A DNA stretch of 48,465 bases. Source: Chlamydiota bacterium. GTDB lineage: Bacteria; Chlamydiota; Chlamydiia; Chlamydiales; JACKPQ01. The position numbers and the translations under genes were made by a program. The DNA is taken from positions 1 through 48,465 of the forward strand of contig JAJFLZ010000039.1 of NCBI GenBank assembly GCA_021772435.1. The letters are read 5' to 3'. The notes beneath the pieces are model-generated. The model saw nothing but the letters and a program-made list of their open reading frames with translations. It was not told the origin of the DNA and searched no databases. Positions 35,825 to 43,344 of this stretch are shown here, piece by piece; within the stretch, counting starts at the first letter, position 1, and every line of letters starts with the position of its first letter.

Positions 35825-37155
35825 CTATCGAAATCAACAACTCCGCTCTTTTGGGCAATAATAACTAAAATCACAAAAGGCACAACCCATTTTACAAAAA
35901 AGAACCACGGGACAAAAAACAGCTCCTTTACCGAGCCAAACTCCTGTCTACACTTATCCCTGCCAAAAATCCAGCCCACATAAATCGACGTAAACAAACC
36001 GGCAAGAGGAATAATCCAGACAGACACCAGCTCATTGACCGTTTCCAAAAAATTCATTTGAAACAGCTCTTGCCAATTCGAAAAAATACCGCCTCTTGCT
36101 GCATAAGCACTTGGAATTCCAAACACAAAACAGCCAAGTCCTGTCAGCAAAACAGCTTTTTTTCGACTCCAACCCACAAGCTCCATCAAATTCGTCGCTA
36201 CAACCTCTACAAGTGGAATCGCAGACGTCAGTGCTGTAAACACAAAAAGCACAAAGAAAAGCGTAGAAATAACCAAGCCCCCCGGCAGCTGGGCAAACAA
36301 TTTTGGCAGCGTTTCAAACACCAAACCATAGCCTGCCTCTGGGGGAAGACCAAACGTAAACACCACGGGAAAAATCGTCATCGCAGCCAAAATCGCCACC
36401 ACAAAAATCGAAAGAGCGACAATTCCAGCCAGCTGCGGAATCTTTTCCTCCTTCTTCATGTAGCTACCGTAGCTGATCATAACGCCTTGGCCTAAACTCA
36501 TCGTAAAAAACGCCAAGCCAAGGGCTTCAAGCAAACTCGAAAAGCTAAACCGTCCCACATCTGGATAAAAAACAAACCGTGCAGCCTGGCCAAATCCGGG
36601 AAGCTTTACCATGCTGTACAAAAACAGAGCAACTAGCATAATCAGCAAAGACCGCGTCATAAACTTGCTCCAATACTCGATACCCTTCCTGACGCCGGAA
36701 AAAACAACACCCATCGTAATCAGCGTAAAAATAAAATGCCAAAACGTTGAAATACCGCCGGACATCGCCAGATCCTTAAACACTGGCGCGCCCTCGGTAC
36801 CAGACAGCGACATCAGCACATAGCTAATGCCCCAACCGGCGATCACGCTATAAAACGACATAATCAAAAACGATGCGGCCACACCAAGCCAGCCGGCAAT
36901 GCGCCACTGACCTTCAAATGCGCCAACCGCAGCCCTTTGAGACCTTCGTCCTAAAATCAGTTCAGCGGTAAAAAGCGGCGTCCCCACCACAATGACACAA
37001 AGCAAATAGCTCAGCAGAAACAAACCGCCGCCATTCTGGCCCACCGTGTACGGAAACTTCCACAATATGCCCAAGCCAACGGCCGAGCCGATTGCGGCCA
37101 TCAAAAAACCAAACCGCGAGCTCCAATGCTCCCGGCGCTTGACACCTTGCGTCAT
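35815..37155 (-). CDS. Neurotransmitter:sodium symporter family transporter (paralogue 1)
   Basis: 446-residue NSS/SNF transporter closely related to the next gene: REHWSSRFGFLMAAIGSAVGLG, GVRKGIEYWSKFMTRSLL, FFTMSLGQGVMISYGSYM, SAIPLVEVVATNLMELVGWSRKKAVLL. TM1 reads GILWKFPY in place of GNxWRFPY, so the sodium-site Asn is Ile and the Arg is Lys. ATG 37155 (MTQGVKRREHW) is preferred: GGAG lies five bases upstream, and the open frame back to 37248 runs through the family 2 repeat. First gene of a transporter-transporter-folA operon whose leader carries that repeat. Confidence 0.92.
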   Translation of the reverse strand: MTQGVKRREHWSSRFGFLMAAIGSAVGLGILWKFPYTVGQNGGGLFLLSYLLCVIVVGTPLFTAELILGRRSQRAAVGAFEGQWRIAGWLGVAASFLIMSFYSVIAGWGISYVLMSLSGTEGAPVFKDLAMSGGISTFWHFIFTLITMGVVFSGVRKGIEYWSKFMTRSLLIMLVALFLYSMVKLPGFGQAARFVFYPDVGRFSFSSLLEALGLAFFTMSLGQGVMISYGSYMKKEEKIPQLAGIVALSIFVVAILAAMTIFPVVFTFGLPPEAGYGLVFETLPKLFAQLPGGLVISTLFFVLFVFTALTSAIPLVEVVATNLMELVGWSRKKAVLLTGLGCFVFGIPSAYAARGGIFSNWQELFQMNFLETVNELVSVWIIPLAGLFTSIYVGWIFGRDKCRQEFGSVKELFFVPWFFFVKWVVPFVILVIIAQKSGVVDFDRWF

Positions 37156-37171
37156 AACACTCCGAATTAAC

Positions 37172-37336
37172 AACCGACGCTTGGACGCATGTCTGAATTT
37201 ATCTGCTTGCTGCAGGCACCAATCTACGGCATCCTCCTCCTCACCCAACTCTAAAAGAGTTGACTTCGTCGTCGTCTTTGTATCTCGGCACCTTCACTAG
37301 CGCATTTAAATCCATCTCTGCGCGCAAGCGTCGGTT
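37172..37336. repeat. TIR repeat, family 2, copy B
   Basis: 165-base element, same orientation as copy A. Terminal arms are AACCGACGCTTG (37172-37183) and its complement (37325-37336), continuing with a two-base mismatch and CGCA/TGCG. Central hairpin AACTCT-AAA-AGAGTT lies at 37247-37261. Arms and hairpin differ in sequence from copy A yet remain self-complementary. It lies in the predicted 5' leader of the transporter operon, 17 bases before the start codon. Confidence 0.83.
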
Positions 37337-37344
37337 GACAATAT

Positions 37345-37373
37345 AATTTACAACAGATTGCACTCACTGTCAA
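37345..37373 (-). promoter_or_regulatory. Candidate promoter of the transporter-folA operon
   Basis: On the minus strand: TTGACA (37373-37368), 17-base spacer, TAAATT (37350-37345). The -35 box is a perfect consensus. Transcription would begin at about 37337-37338, right at the edge of repeat copy B, so the whole repeat would form the 5' leader RNA. Confidence 0.5.
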
Positions 37374-37422
37374 GGAGAAGCCTTGCATATTTCTTAACAT
37401 CTCAGCCATACTATCAAGCACT

Positions 37423-38352
37423 ATGAAAATTCAAAGCTATAGCATCCCATCCAGCCCCGCAGCGCATATCAACAACCAAACCATTAAAAAAACCATACTT
37501 ACTGCAATTACCATCCTCATTCTCGGGTCAATTTTGCTATTTTTAACCCGCTCCAAAAAAGCCTCGCCAAAGCCTCAAGTCAAACAACCAGTGCCTGAAT
37601 CCATCAAAAAAATCCTAGATAACCAGGCAAAAAAAGACTCCCTTAAAAAAAACTTTCAACATCTCTTACAATCTGACTATCCACTATTTAACCATCCCGA
37701 AAATCAAAACTCACCATCCATCCTCAAAGCACAATCCCAGCTCCTCAATTTAGAACAGGACTTCATCAAAGAAAAACTCAATCTGCCGCAACTCCAAGCC
37801 CAACTCAACACACTTGCTCAAGCCACCAACCTAGCCCTATCCAAAGAAAAAGCTGCTAAGCAAAAACAAGATCAAACCACAAAAAAGCAGGATGAAAAAA
37901 AATATTCAGACAAACTTAAAACCATCGAGGCCGAAGCAGAAGAATCAGCAAAAAAACTAGCTCAAGAAAAGCAAAAAATAGAAGCAAATTACCAAAAACG
38001 CCAAGCAGCGCTAGCTGAAGAAAAAAACAAAGTTAACAACGAATATCAAACTGCCATGCAAAATCACAACCAGTGCCACCAGCAATTGCTTCAGACATTA
38101 CTAAATAAAGATCAAACAAGTCTACGTTATCGTCAGTTTAATCTATACCTAAATCAATATCCTCATTTGAAAGCACTATCTCTTGACACTGTCCCAAGCC
38201 AGTCTAACTTACCAATCAAAGAACAAACAAAACTTTTACGTGATCTACTAAACCTGACAAACACATTTTGCAAACCTAGCACTCAACCAGCCATGTCCAT
38301 CGAAACTCTACAAAAAGCACTTGCAAAACTCGAATCCAGGCTAGCTAGCTAG
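37423..38352 (+). CDS. Single-span membrane protein with long coiled coil
   Basis: 309-residue protein with one hydrophobic segment at about residues 22-42 (TIKKTILTAITILILGSILLF bounded by basic residues), then a Lys/Gln/Glu-rich region with a long predicted coiled coil around residues 145-215 (KTIEAEAEESAKKLAQEKQK, KRQAALAEEKNKV). No catalytic motif is seen. The N-terminal span and coiled-coil body resemble chlamydial envelope or secreted proteins in layout only. It is AT-rich and Lys-rich compared with the transporter genes. It ends where a minus-strand gene fragment begins. Confidence 0.7.
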   Translation: MKIQSYSIPSSPAAHINNQTIKKTILTAITILILGSILLFLTRSKKASPKPQVKQPVPESIKKILDNQAKKDSLKKNFQHLLQSDYPLFNHPENQNSPSILKAQSQLLNLEQDFIKEKLNLPQLQAQLNTLAQATNLALSKEKAAKQKQDQTTKKQDEKKYSDKLKTIEAEAEESAKKLAQEKQKIEANYQKRQAALAEEKNKVNNEYQTAMQNHNQCHQQLLQTLLNKDQTSLRYRQFNLYLNQYPHLKALSLDTVPSQSNLPIKEQTKLLRDLLNLTNTFCKPSTQPAMSIETLQKALAKLESRLAS

Positions 38353-38534
38353 ACTGCATTCACCCTAAAACCCTCTCTCTCAGCATTATTGCCACATTTG
38401 AAGGTGTGGTTGCGGGAGACGTATTCGGTATAGAGCTCGTGGCCCAGATGGTAGATCTCGAACCAAGGGCGGCTGGGTTCTGAGCCTACGATTACAGGGG
38501 CACTATCGTCTACTAAGTGATTAATAATTAACAA
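38349..38534 (-). pseudogene. Probable gene fragment
   Basis: 61-codon minus-strand frame, with a protein-like stretch SRPWFEIYHLGHELYTEYVSRNHTF. The sequence is visibly richer in G+C than the AT-rich flanks, which suggests leftover coding DNA from another context. FEIYH-x-G-x-EL also occurs in EpmA in this window (FEIYHQGRELCNGYDE), but the rest does not match. No ribosome site is seen. It could be a decayed 3' gene end. Confidence 0.35.
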
Positions 38535-38555
38535 TTTGCGATTTTTAAAAAAAGA

Positions 38556-38584
38556 TTGCTATTTATAATACAAACTGTTATAAT
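38556..38584 (+). promoter_or_regulatory. Candidate promoter of the F-box-like gene
   Basis: TTGCTA (38556-38561), 17-base spacer, TATAAT (38579-38584), 41 bases before ATG 38626. The surrounding DNA is very AT-rich, so chance matches are likely, but spacing and the perfect -10 are good. Confidence 0.45.
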
Positions 38585-38625
38585 ATTATTTATTATATCT
38601 ATTTGTATTAAAAAAGGTTATTATT

Positions 38626-40323
38626 ATGGTTAGTTTATCAGAAAGAACGCATACATCTGTAGAAGTATTTGATCACATCTACACAATTTTGGATCATGAT
38701 GTGACGGGTTTGTCTGCGAAAGATACTATTGAGGCAGGTAAGGTTTGTCGTTTATGGGATGCTGTAGTTAGTGAGTTGGCCAGCATTTATTTTGCGAAAC
38801 TGAATAGAACATTTGATATTTGCCCACATACGAAATTGACCCGAGATGAAATCATTACAATCTACATTGCTGTAAAGAAATTGGCCACAGACTTGGATTG
38901 TAGTCGGATTGAAGAGTTGAGAACTGTGGACCCAATTTTAGTTCGTCAAGCATTAACTGGAAAATGTGAAGCTTATTTTAGAAGCTTAATACCGCACCCA
39001 TATACAAAGGAAGCTATTTACCGCGAACTTTTGCCAATTAAAATATCGCAATATTTCTATGGAGATCTGCGAAGAACTCAAGAGGATAAAAGTAACGAAG
39101 CCCTTTCTAACTTCATTTTTAAACACTTAAAAAGAAATGATCCGATGAAAGCGGAATTTTCTACGATACATCTTGAAAAATGTGTCGCTAAATTGCCAGA
39201 TACTATTCAGAGAATAATCAAAAAAATTGAACCGGAAATAAAAAAAGATCCGTTTATACAAAATTTCCTTATGAAGTTTGAAAACCATATAAATAAGCTT
39301 AATGACTTGGGTCATCTGTCAAACGAGGATGTCAATAGGCTTCAAGCAACTATCTCGAAGATGATGCTTTTTTTGGCCTTGAGTATACCCTTTGGTTTCT
39401 ATGATAACGTTATTATGGAAAAAATTGGAGACATCCTATTTGATGAAGATTTTGAAAATATAGAGCGCCTGATTGGCCATATGCGAGATATTGCGACTGA
39501 TAATTCAATTAATCTAGGTTATGATGAAGATTTTGAAAATATAGAGCGCCTGATTGGCCATATACGAGATATTGCGACTGATAATCCAATTAATCTAGGT
39601 TATGCAGCAGCTGATGATGTGAAGTTGACCTCTAAATGTCGTCAACTCATTAACGATTTTTGCCAAAAAGAAATTAAGGAATTGCAGAATCTAAGCTTTG
39701 CTCATAGGAACACGCATACGCGATTGCTTGAAGAAGCGCTTTTTCATATTTTTCGAATTGAGGCCGGGGATGAAATGCTAAGATGTGGAGATAAATTCAT
39801 TTCTCCCCGCATCTATGGGACAACCCATCCTGTTATTGTAAAAAAGCTGGTGGATGATGATATCTTATCACCGAGGAATGAAATACGTGCTTATAAGACC
39901 ATTACTGCAAAATCAAGCCGGCATATTTTCCCAAATGCGCATTACATAAATCCTAAGGTTTATCTAGCTCGATGGTTTGATCCCGCAACAAGAAATTTAA
40001 CTTTTTTAGCAAATGCGCCTTTGCCATATAGTAACTATAAATTCATCAAACTACAGGCTCCGCATGTCAAAATCTCTAAGGCGAACGAAAATCATGCTCG
40101 GACTATTGAAATGTTAAAGCAGCGGACTGCTTTGGATGAGGGATCTTTTGAACCTCCTAAGGCTATTAATGAATTGGAGCAAACATTAGAGAAAAAGAGA
40201 AAGATCCAGGCAGTGATGGTGAATCACCGGTCTCCTTTCAGCAAGTTCATCCGTCTAGGTTTGACGGGTGTTGCTCCATATAGTTTCTGGCAACGTAGCA
40301 GAATTTCAGGCATGCCAGCATAA
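38626..40323 (+). CDS. F-box-like protein, putative host-directed effector
   Basis: 565-residue protein. Residues about 12-52 (VEVFDHIYTILDHDVTGLSA, then AGKVCRLWDAVVSEL) match the F-box layout: a Leu/Ile-rich first helix, 'Lxxkd' middle, and VCrxW-x-x-l at the end. F-box domains bind Skp1 of host SCF ubiquitin ligases. The remainder is helical with no other recognised domain. A 27-residue unit (DEDFENIERLIGH...NLGY) is tandemly duplicated at 39442-39603. Codon use is AT-rich compared with neighbours, consistent with transfer. F-box assignment is by eye; effector role is inference. Confidence 0.65.
   Translation: MVSLSERTHTSVEVFDHIYTILDHDVTGLSAKDTIEAGKVCRLWDAVVSELASIYFAKLNRTFDICPHTKLTRDEIITIYIAVKKLATDLDCSRIEELRTVDPILVRQALTGKCEAYFRSLIPHPYTKEAIYRELLPIKISQYFYGDLRRTQEDKSNEALSNFIFKHLKRNDPMKAEFSTIHLEKCVAKLPDTIQRIIKKIEPEIKKDPFIQNFLMKFENHINKLNDLGHLSNEDVNRLQATISKMMLFLALSIPFGFYDNVIMEKIGDILFDEDFENIERLIGHMRDIATDNSINLGYDEDFENIERLIGHIRDIATDNPINLGYAAADDVKLTSKCRQLINDFCQKEIKELQNLSFAHRNTHTRLLEEALFHIFRIEAGDEMLRCGDKFISPRIYGTTHPVIVKKLVDDDILSPRNEIRAYKTITAKSSRHIFPNAHYINPKVYLARWFDPATRNLTFLANAPLPYSNYKFIKLQAPHVKISKANENHARTIEMLKQRTALDEGSFEPPKAINELEQTLEKKRKIQAVMVNHRSPFSKFIRLGLTGVAPYSFWQRSRISGMPA
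39442..39603 (+). repeat. 81-base tandem duplication inside the F-box-like gene
   Basis: Two 81-base units, 39442-39522 and 39523-39603, nearly identical at base level (a G/A and a T/C difference are seen). Each encodes 27 residues starting DEDFENIERLIGH. The high identity suggests a recent, in-frame duplication. Confidence 0.95.
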
Positions 40324-40343
40324 ATTGCAAAAGAAGCAACATA

Positions 40344-41234
40344 CTAGCTAGAAGAGCTCTCTTCCTGCATTTGCTCTAGGGCCTTTTCTCTTAGCTTATG
40401 GCCCATGCCGATATTTCTGTGATAGGCGCCCTTGATCAAGAGCTCCTGCATTTCGCGACTACGCTTCAAAATCGCTACGCCCTTCTCCACATGATCGGGC
40501 ATAAACTGCTTAAAAATCTGCGCCGCGCTCTCCTTTGTCTTCACCCCATTCTTCTCCAGGGGCAAATCTGAAATCAACAAAAGGGCTCCCAACGTAAACT
40601 TACGTTTATAACTAGCAGCAAAAAGGGTTGCGCACTCCATCTCATAGCCTTGAGCTTTCGTCATCTTTAGCTTAGAGACAAACTCCTCATTAAACTCCCA
40701 AAAACGCATATTTCCAGTAAACGTAATACCGATATGATACGTCCCGTCTTGGTCCTCCATCACATCAGTTACAGCCTTTTGCATCAAAAAATTAGCTATA
40801 GCTGGCACCTCGTGCGGGAAATAAAAATCGCTCGTGCCCTCACCTCGTATCGCAGCAATTGGGACCAGATATTCACCGATCTTATACCGCCTTCTCAAAC
40901 CGCCACACATCCCAAGCAAAATCGCTGACTTCACTGGCAAAAACGAACACAAATCCACCACCAAGGCAGCGGCTGGCGAGCCAATCTTAAAGTCCAACAT
41001 GCTCACATCCTCTTTCGGGCAATGAGCTACCTTAAACATCGACCCCTCGCAGATCTCCACATCGCGTGTCTCTGCAAAATAATCTACATACTTAGGAAAA
41101 TTCGTTAAAATAAGATTTGAACAGAAATCGTCAACGCTGCACCCAGCGTAGCGCTCCAGTGTATCCTTAGCAAAGCGCCCCTCGCTAATCTCCTCTCCGT
41201 CCTGTCCTTCCCACAATCTCTGCATATCCCACAT
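40344..41234 (-). CDS. amn: AMP nucleosidase, short form
   Basis: 296-residue protein of the AMP nucleosidase/phosphorylase family that would hydrolyse AMP to adenine and ribose 5-phosphate. Motifs: AILLGMCGGLRRRYKIGEYLVPIAAIRGEGTS and GYEMECATLFAASYKRK, LISDLPLEKNGVKTKESA. It corresponds to the catalytic C-terminal part of E. coli Amn (484 residues) and lacks the N-terminal regulatory domain, as I recall for Chlamydia. The sequence near the start lacks a clear ribosome site. It ends convergent to the F-box-like gene. Chlamydia also has amn next to efp; here eight orphan genes separate them. Confidence 0.9.
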   Translation of the reverse strand: MWDMQRLWEGQDGEEISEGRFAKDTLERYAGCSVDDFCSNLILTNFPKYVDYFAETRDVEICEGSMFKVAHCPKEDVSMLDFKIGSPAAALVVDLCSFLPVKSAILLGMCGGLRRRYKIGEYLVPIAAIRGEGTSDFYFPHEVPAIANFLMQKAVTDVMEDQDGTYHIGITFTGNMRFWEFNEEFVSKLKMTKAQGYEMECATLFAASYKRKFTLGALLLISDLPLEKNGVKTKESAAQIFKQFMPDHVEKGVAILKRSREMQELLIKGAYHRNIGMGHKLREKALEQMQEESSSS

Positions 41235-41280
41235 TTAATCAAAAACAAAATTAACCGCAACCCTCAAAAAATAACTATTA

Positions 41281-41309
41281 TTGAATAATAAAAACAATAA
41301 TCATATAAT
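41281..41309 (+). promoter_or_regulatory. Promoter of the PLFG-family gene array
   Basis: TTGAAT (41281-41286), 17-base spacer, TATAAT (41304-41309), followed by AAAGGAG at 41321-41327 and ATG at 41333. Near-perfect sigma-70-type layout (sigma-66 in Chlamydia). Confidence 0.7.
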
Positions 41310-41332
41310 ACCTCTAAAACAAAGGAGAAACC

Positions 41333-41611
41333 ATGCAATTAGACAAAATCAATCAGCCCTTATTCGGAAAATGCACCACGCCCTTCAACACACTAGCAGA
41401 GCTTGCAAACATCGCTGTCATTGCGCTATGCATCTTTGCCATCTACCCTAAACGCCACAGCAAAATAGCTCTCCTCTCCATCGCTGCCTTACTTCTCACC
41501 TCCACAATCAACCTCATCTCCATCACAGCCTACCGAACCAATCCCCTCGAAGAACTCGCCAAAAAAATCGACGATGCCGCTACAGCATTTCTCAACATCT
41601 TCAAAACCTAA
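41333..41611 (+). CDS. PLFG-motif small membrane protein 1, Inc-like
   Basis: 92 residues. N-terminal motif INQPLFGKCTTPFNT (residues 7-20) is shared with three other genes of this array. Two hydrophobic segments, about 21-39 and 45-67, are separated by the short basic turn PKRHSK, the bilobed hydrophobic layout typical of chlamydial inclusion-membrane proteins. A short amphipathic tail follows. Strong AAAGGAG site. First gene after a good promoter. Inc-type function is inferred from topology; no enzymatic motif is seen. Confidence 0.75.
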   Translation: MQLDKINQPLFGKCTTPFNTLAELANIAVIALCIFAIYPKRHSKIALLSIAALLLTSTINLISITAYRTNPLEELAKKIDDAATAFLNIFKT

Positions 41612-41620
41612 AGGAACACC

Positions 41621-41983
41621 ATGGAACTAAAAAGCATAAACAAGCCACTATTTGGCAACTACACAACTCACATCAACACCCCTGCCGAGATTGCGCTCGT
41701 TACAGCTATCGCGCTCAGCGTCCTGGCCATCTATCCCAACCGCCACAGCAAGACAGCCCTTCTCTCCATCACTGCCACATGTGCCGCCTCCACCATCGCC
41801 CTTCTCTCCATCTCCTCATACAAAGCCAATGACCGCATCAACCGCCTGCTCGAAAAGCTCGAAAAAATCTACAACTCCGTCACAACCACCCTTTCCAAAA
41901 CCGCCACAACCATCTCCACCACCGCATCCAAAACAGCCCAAAACGTCTCTAATTACTTCAATAAACCAAAGGAAGAAGCATGA
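41621..41983 (+). CDS. PLFG-motif small membrane protein 2, Inc-like
   Basis: 120 residues, clear paralogue of the preceding gene: INKPLFGNYTTHINTPAEI, then two membrane segments (about 21-39, 45-67) around PNRHSK. The tail is longer, with a coiled stretch NRLLEKLEKIYN and a Thr/Ser/Lys-rich run (about 85-110). GC-rich codon choice compared with the next genes. AGGA precedes the ATG. Its stop overlaps the next start in an ATGA. A proline-rich frame on the same strand is a shadow. Confidence 0.75.
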   Translation: MELKSINKPLFGNYTTHINTPAEIALVTAIALSVLAIYPNRHSKTALLSITATCAASTIALLSISSYKANDRINRLLEKLEKIYNSVTTTLSKTATTISTTASKTAQNVSNYFNKPKEEA

Positions 41984-42417
41984 TCAGTAAACTCACCCAG
42001 CCACTCTTTGGCTCAGCAACAACTCCCTGCAACACCCCAGCAGAAATATCAGCTATCATGATAACAGCTTTTTCTGGGGCACTCATCGGTGGTCAATGGA
42101 ACAACAAGACAGTACGTGTTTTTGCAACGCTTTGCGCGGTAAACTCGCTTATAGTTATCGTAGCTATAGCTTCTTTTAAGCAACAAAACACACAGCAGCA
42201 ACAAGGGATAGACAAAATTAAAGAAACCTTTAGCGACTTAAGGGGCTTAGCAATAGAGTTAACGAAAGCAATTGAAGTAATCAAAAAAGAAAATCAACAA
42301 AAACCTCTTAATGACCTTGCCGATGCATTCCAAGAGTTTAAACAACATTGTGCAAACTATACTAAAGAAGCAGCAGAAATTTTAAAAAACCTCAAAAAAG
42401 AAGAATCTTCTAGCTAA
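41980..42417 (+). CDS. PLFG-motif small membrane protein 3, Inc-like
   Basis: 145 residues. LTQPLFGSATTPCNTPAEI opens the protein, followed by two hydrophobic segments (about 21-39 and 45-66) and an extended Gln/Lys/Glu-rich coiled-coil tail (about 68-140). Overlaps the previous gene by four bases and is followed by a hairpin terminator at 42451-42471, so genes 1-3 form one transcription unit. More AT-rich than gene 2. Confidence 0.75.
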   Translation: MISKLTQPLFGSATTPCNTPAEISAIMITAFSGALIGGQWNNKTVRVFATLCAVNSLIVIVAIASFKQQNTQQQQGIDKIKETFSDLRGLAIELTKAIEVIKKENQQKPLNDLADAFQEFKQHCANYTKEAAEILKNLKKEESSS

Positions 42418-42450
42418 TTTTTTTCTCAACAAACCGCTAATAATCAAAAT

Positions 42451-42471
42451 CCTTAAAGCTTAGCTTTAAGG
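42451..42471 (+). terminator. Hairpin terminator after the first three array genes
   Basis: CCTTAAAGC-TTA-GCTTTAAGG (42451-42471), a perfect nine-base-pair stem with a three-base loop, followed by a T-rich run ATTTCTTTAT. Sits 34 bases past the stop of array gene 3. Confidence 0.7.
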
Positions 42472-42487
42472 ATTTCTTTATATTCTC

Positions 42488-42516
42488 TTGACGTTAAAAC
42501 ATTCCTAAAAGATACT
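42488..42516 (+). promoter_or_regulatory. Candidate promoter for the second part of the array
   Basis: TTGACG (42488-42493), 17-base spacer, GATACT (42511-42516), directly after the terminator and 42 bases before ATG 42559, which has GAGAGG upstream. Confidence 0.5.
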
Positions 42517-42558
42517 GTTCCCAACAAGAAATAAATTCAACTAACACTGAGAGGTTTC

Positions 42559-43344
42559 ATGAGTAATCTTGTTAGAACATCGCCCGACTTGCCAAATCAA
42601 ACCTCAACAAATGAACGAGAAGGCTACTCCGGAACAACGGTAGCAGCAATAGGTGCAGCAGGAGCATTTTTTGGTGTCGTTGTAGGAGCCACAACTGGAT
42701 TGATTTTAGGAGTCGGAACCGTATTAGGATACCAACACATAACGAGGGAACCAGAACCCGAAGACCCTGAATCACAAGATGCAAAAGTTGATGAGTTAGA
42801 GAAAACACTTAAAAATTTACCTACCGACACAAGCACTCACAACGCAAATTCAAAAAAAGCTCAAAAAGCCGTCACAGAGCTAAAATCAAACTTAGAAAAG
42901 ATTCATAAAGAGTTTGGTGAAATCAATAAGAAATACCCCCATCTAGAGCCCCTCTTCGATGAATATCTGTCTGCGATTAAAGCTTTAGAAACGAATGCTA
43001 AAGGCTACTTGGAAGGGACTCAAGAGGTCGCTTCGTTTATTGAAGCAGTAAAGTCAGTCTTATCTAAATCCATAGATTTTCAAAAACGTCTATTGGCAGC
43101 GAACCAAGAGAAACTTTTAGAAGCAAATAGATATCATAGCGCTTTAACAAAGATCGGGCTACACGAAAACCAACTTATAGGTTTACTCACCCGAATTGCA
43201 AACTACGTGCTTGGAACGCATCCATCACCTGTTATGGATTCATCAGATGATGCCATAAACACAATATACCGCATTCAAGACGTGTTAGACCAAATATTCA
43301 ATCTAAGCAAAGCAGATCTCAAAAATGATTCAACACCTAACTAA
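42559..43344 (+). CDS. Glycine-rich membrane hairpin plus coiled-coil protein, Inc-like
   Basis: 261 residues. A polar 22-residue N-terminus is followed by one long Gly/Ala/Val-rich hydrophobic region (about 25-58, TTVAAIGAAGAFFGVVVGAT continuing to GTVLGY) that could form a hairpin, then a Glu/Lys-rich, mostly helical body (about 70-260) with coiled-coil runs (KVDELEKTLKNL, TELKSNLEKIHKEF). It lacks the PLFG motif but shares the membrane-head/coiled-tail design. It overlaps the next gene by 20 bases. Confidence 0.72.
   Translation: MSNLVRTSPDLPNQTSTNEREGYSGTTVAAIGAAGAFFGVVVGATTGLILGVGTVLGYQHITREPEPEDPESQDAKVDELEKTLKNLPTDTSTHNANSKKAQKAVTELKSNLEKIHKEFGEINKKYPHLEPLFDEYLSAIKALETNAKGYLEGTQEVASFIEAVKSVLSKSIDFQKRLLAANQEKLLEANRYHSALTKIGLHENQLIGLLTRIANYVLGTHPSPVMDSSDDAINTIYRIQDVLDQIFNLSKADLKNDSTPN

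Noticed and set aside
37156..37248. N-terminal extension of the first NSS transporter
   Set aside because: The extra codons run through the family 2 repeat; ATG 37155 has its own GGAG site and gives a normal LeuT-like N-terminus.
37335..37347. TTGACA directly followed by TATAAT on the plus strand
   Set aside because: The two boxes are almost adjacent instead of about 17 bases apart, so they cannot form one promoter.
41652..41990. 112-codon Pro/Ser-rich frame
   Set aside because: Shadow of PLFG gene 2 (41621-41983), which has paralogues and a ribosome site.
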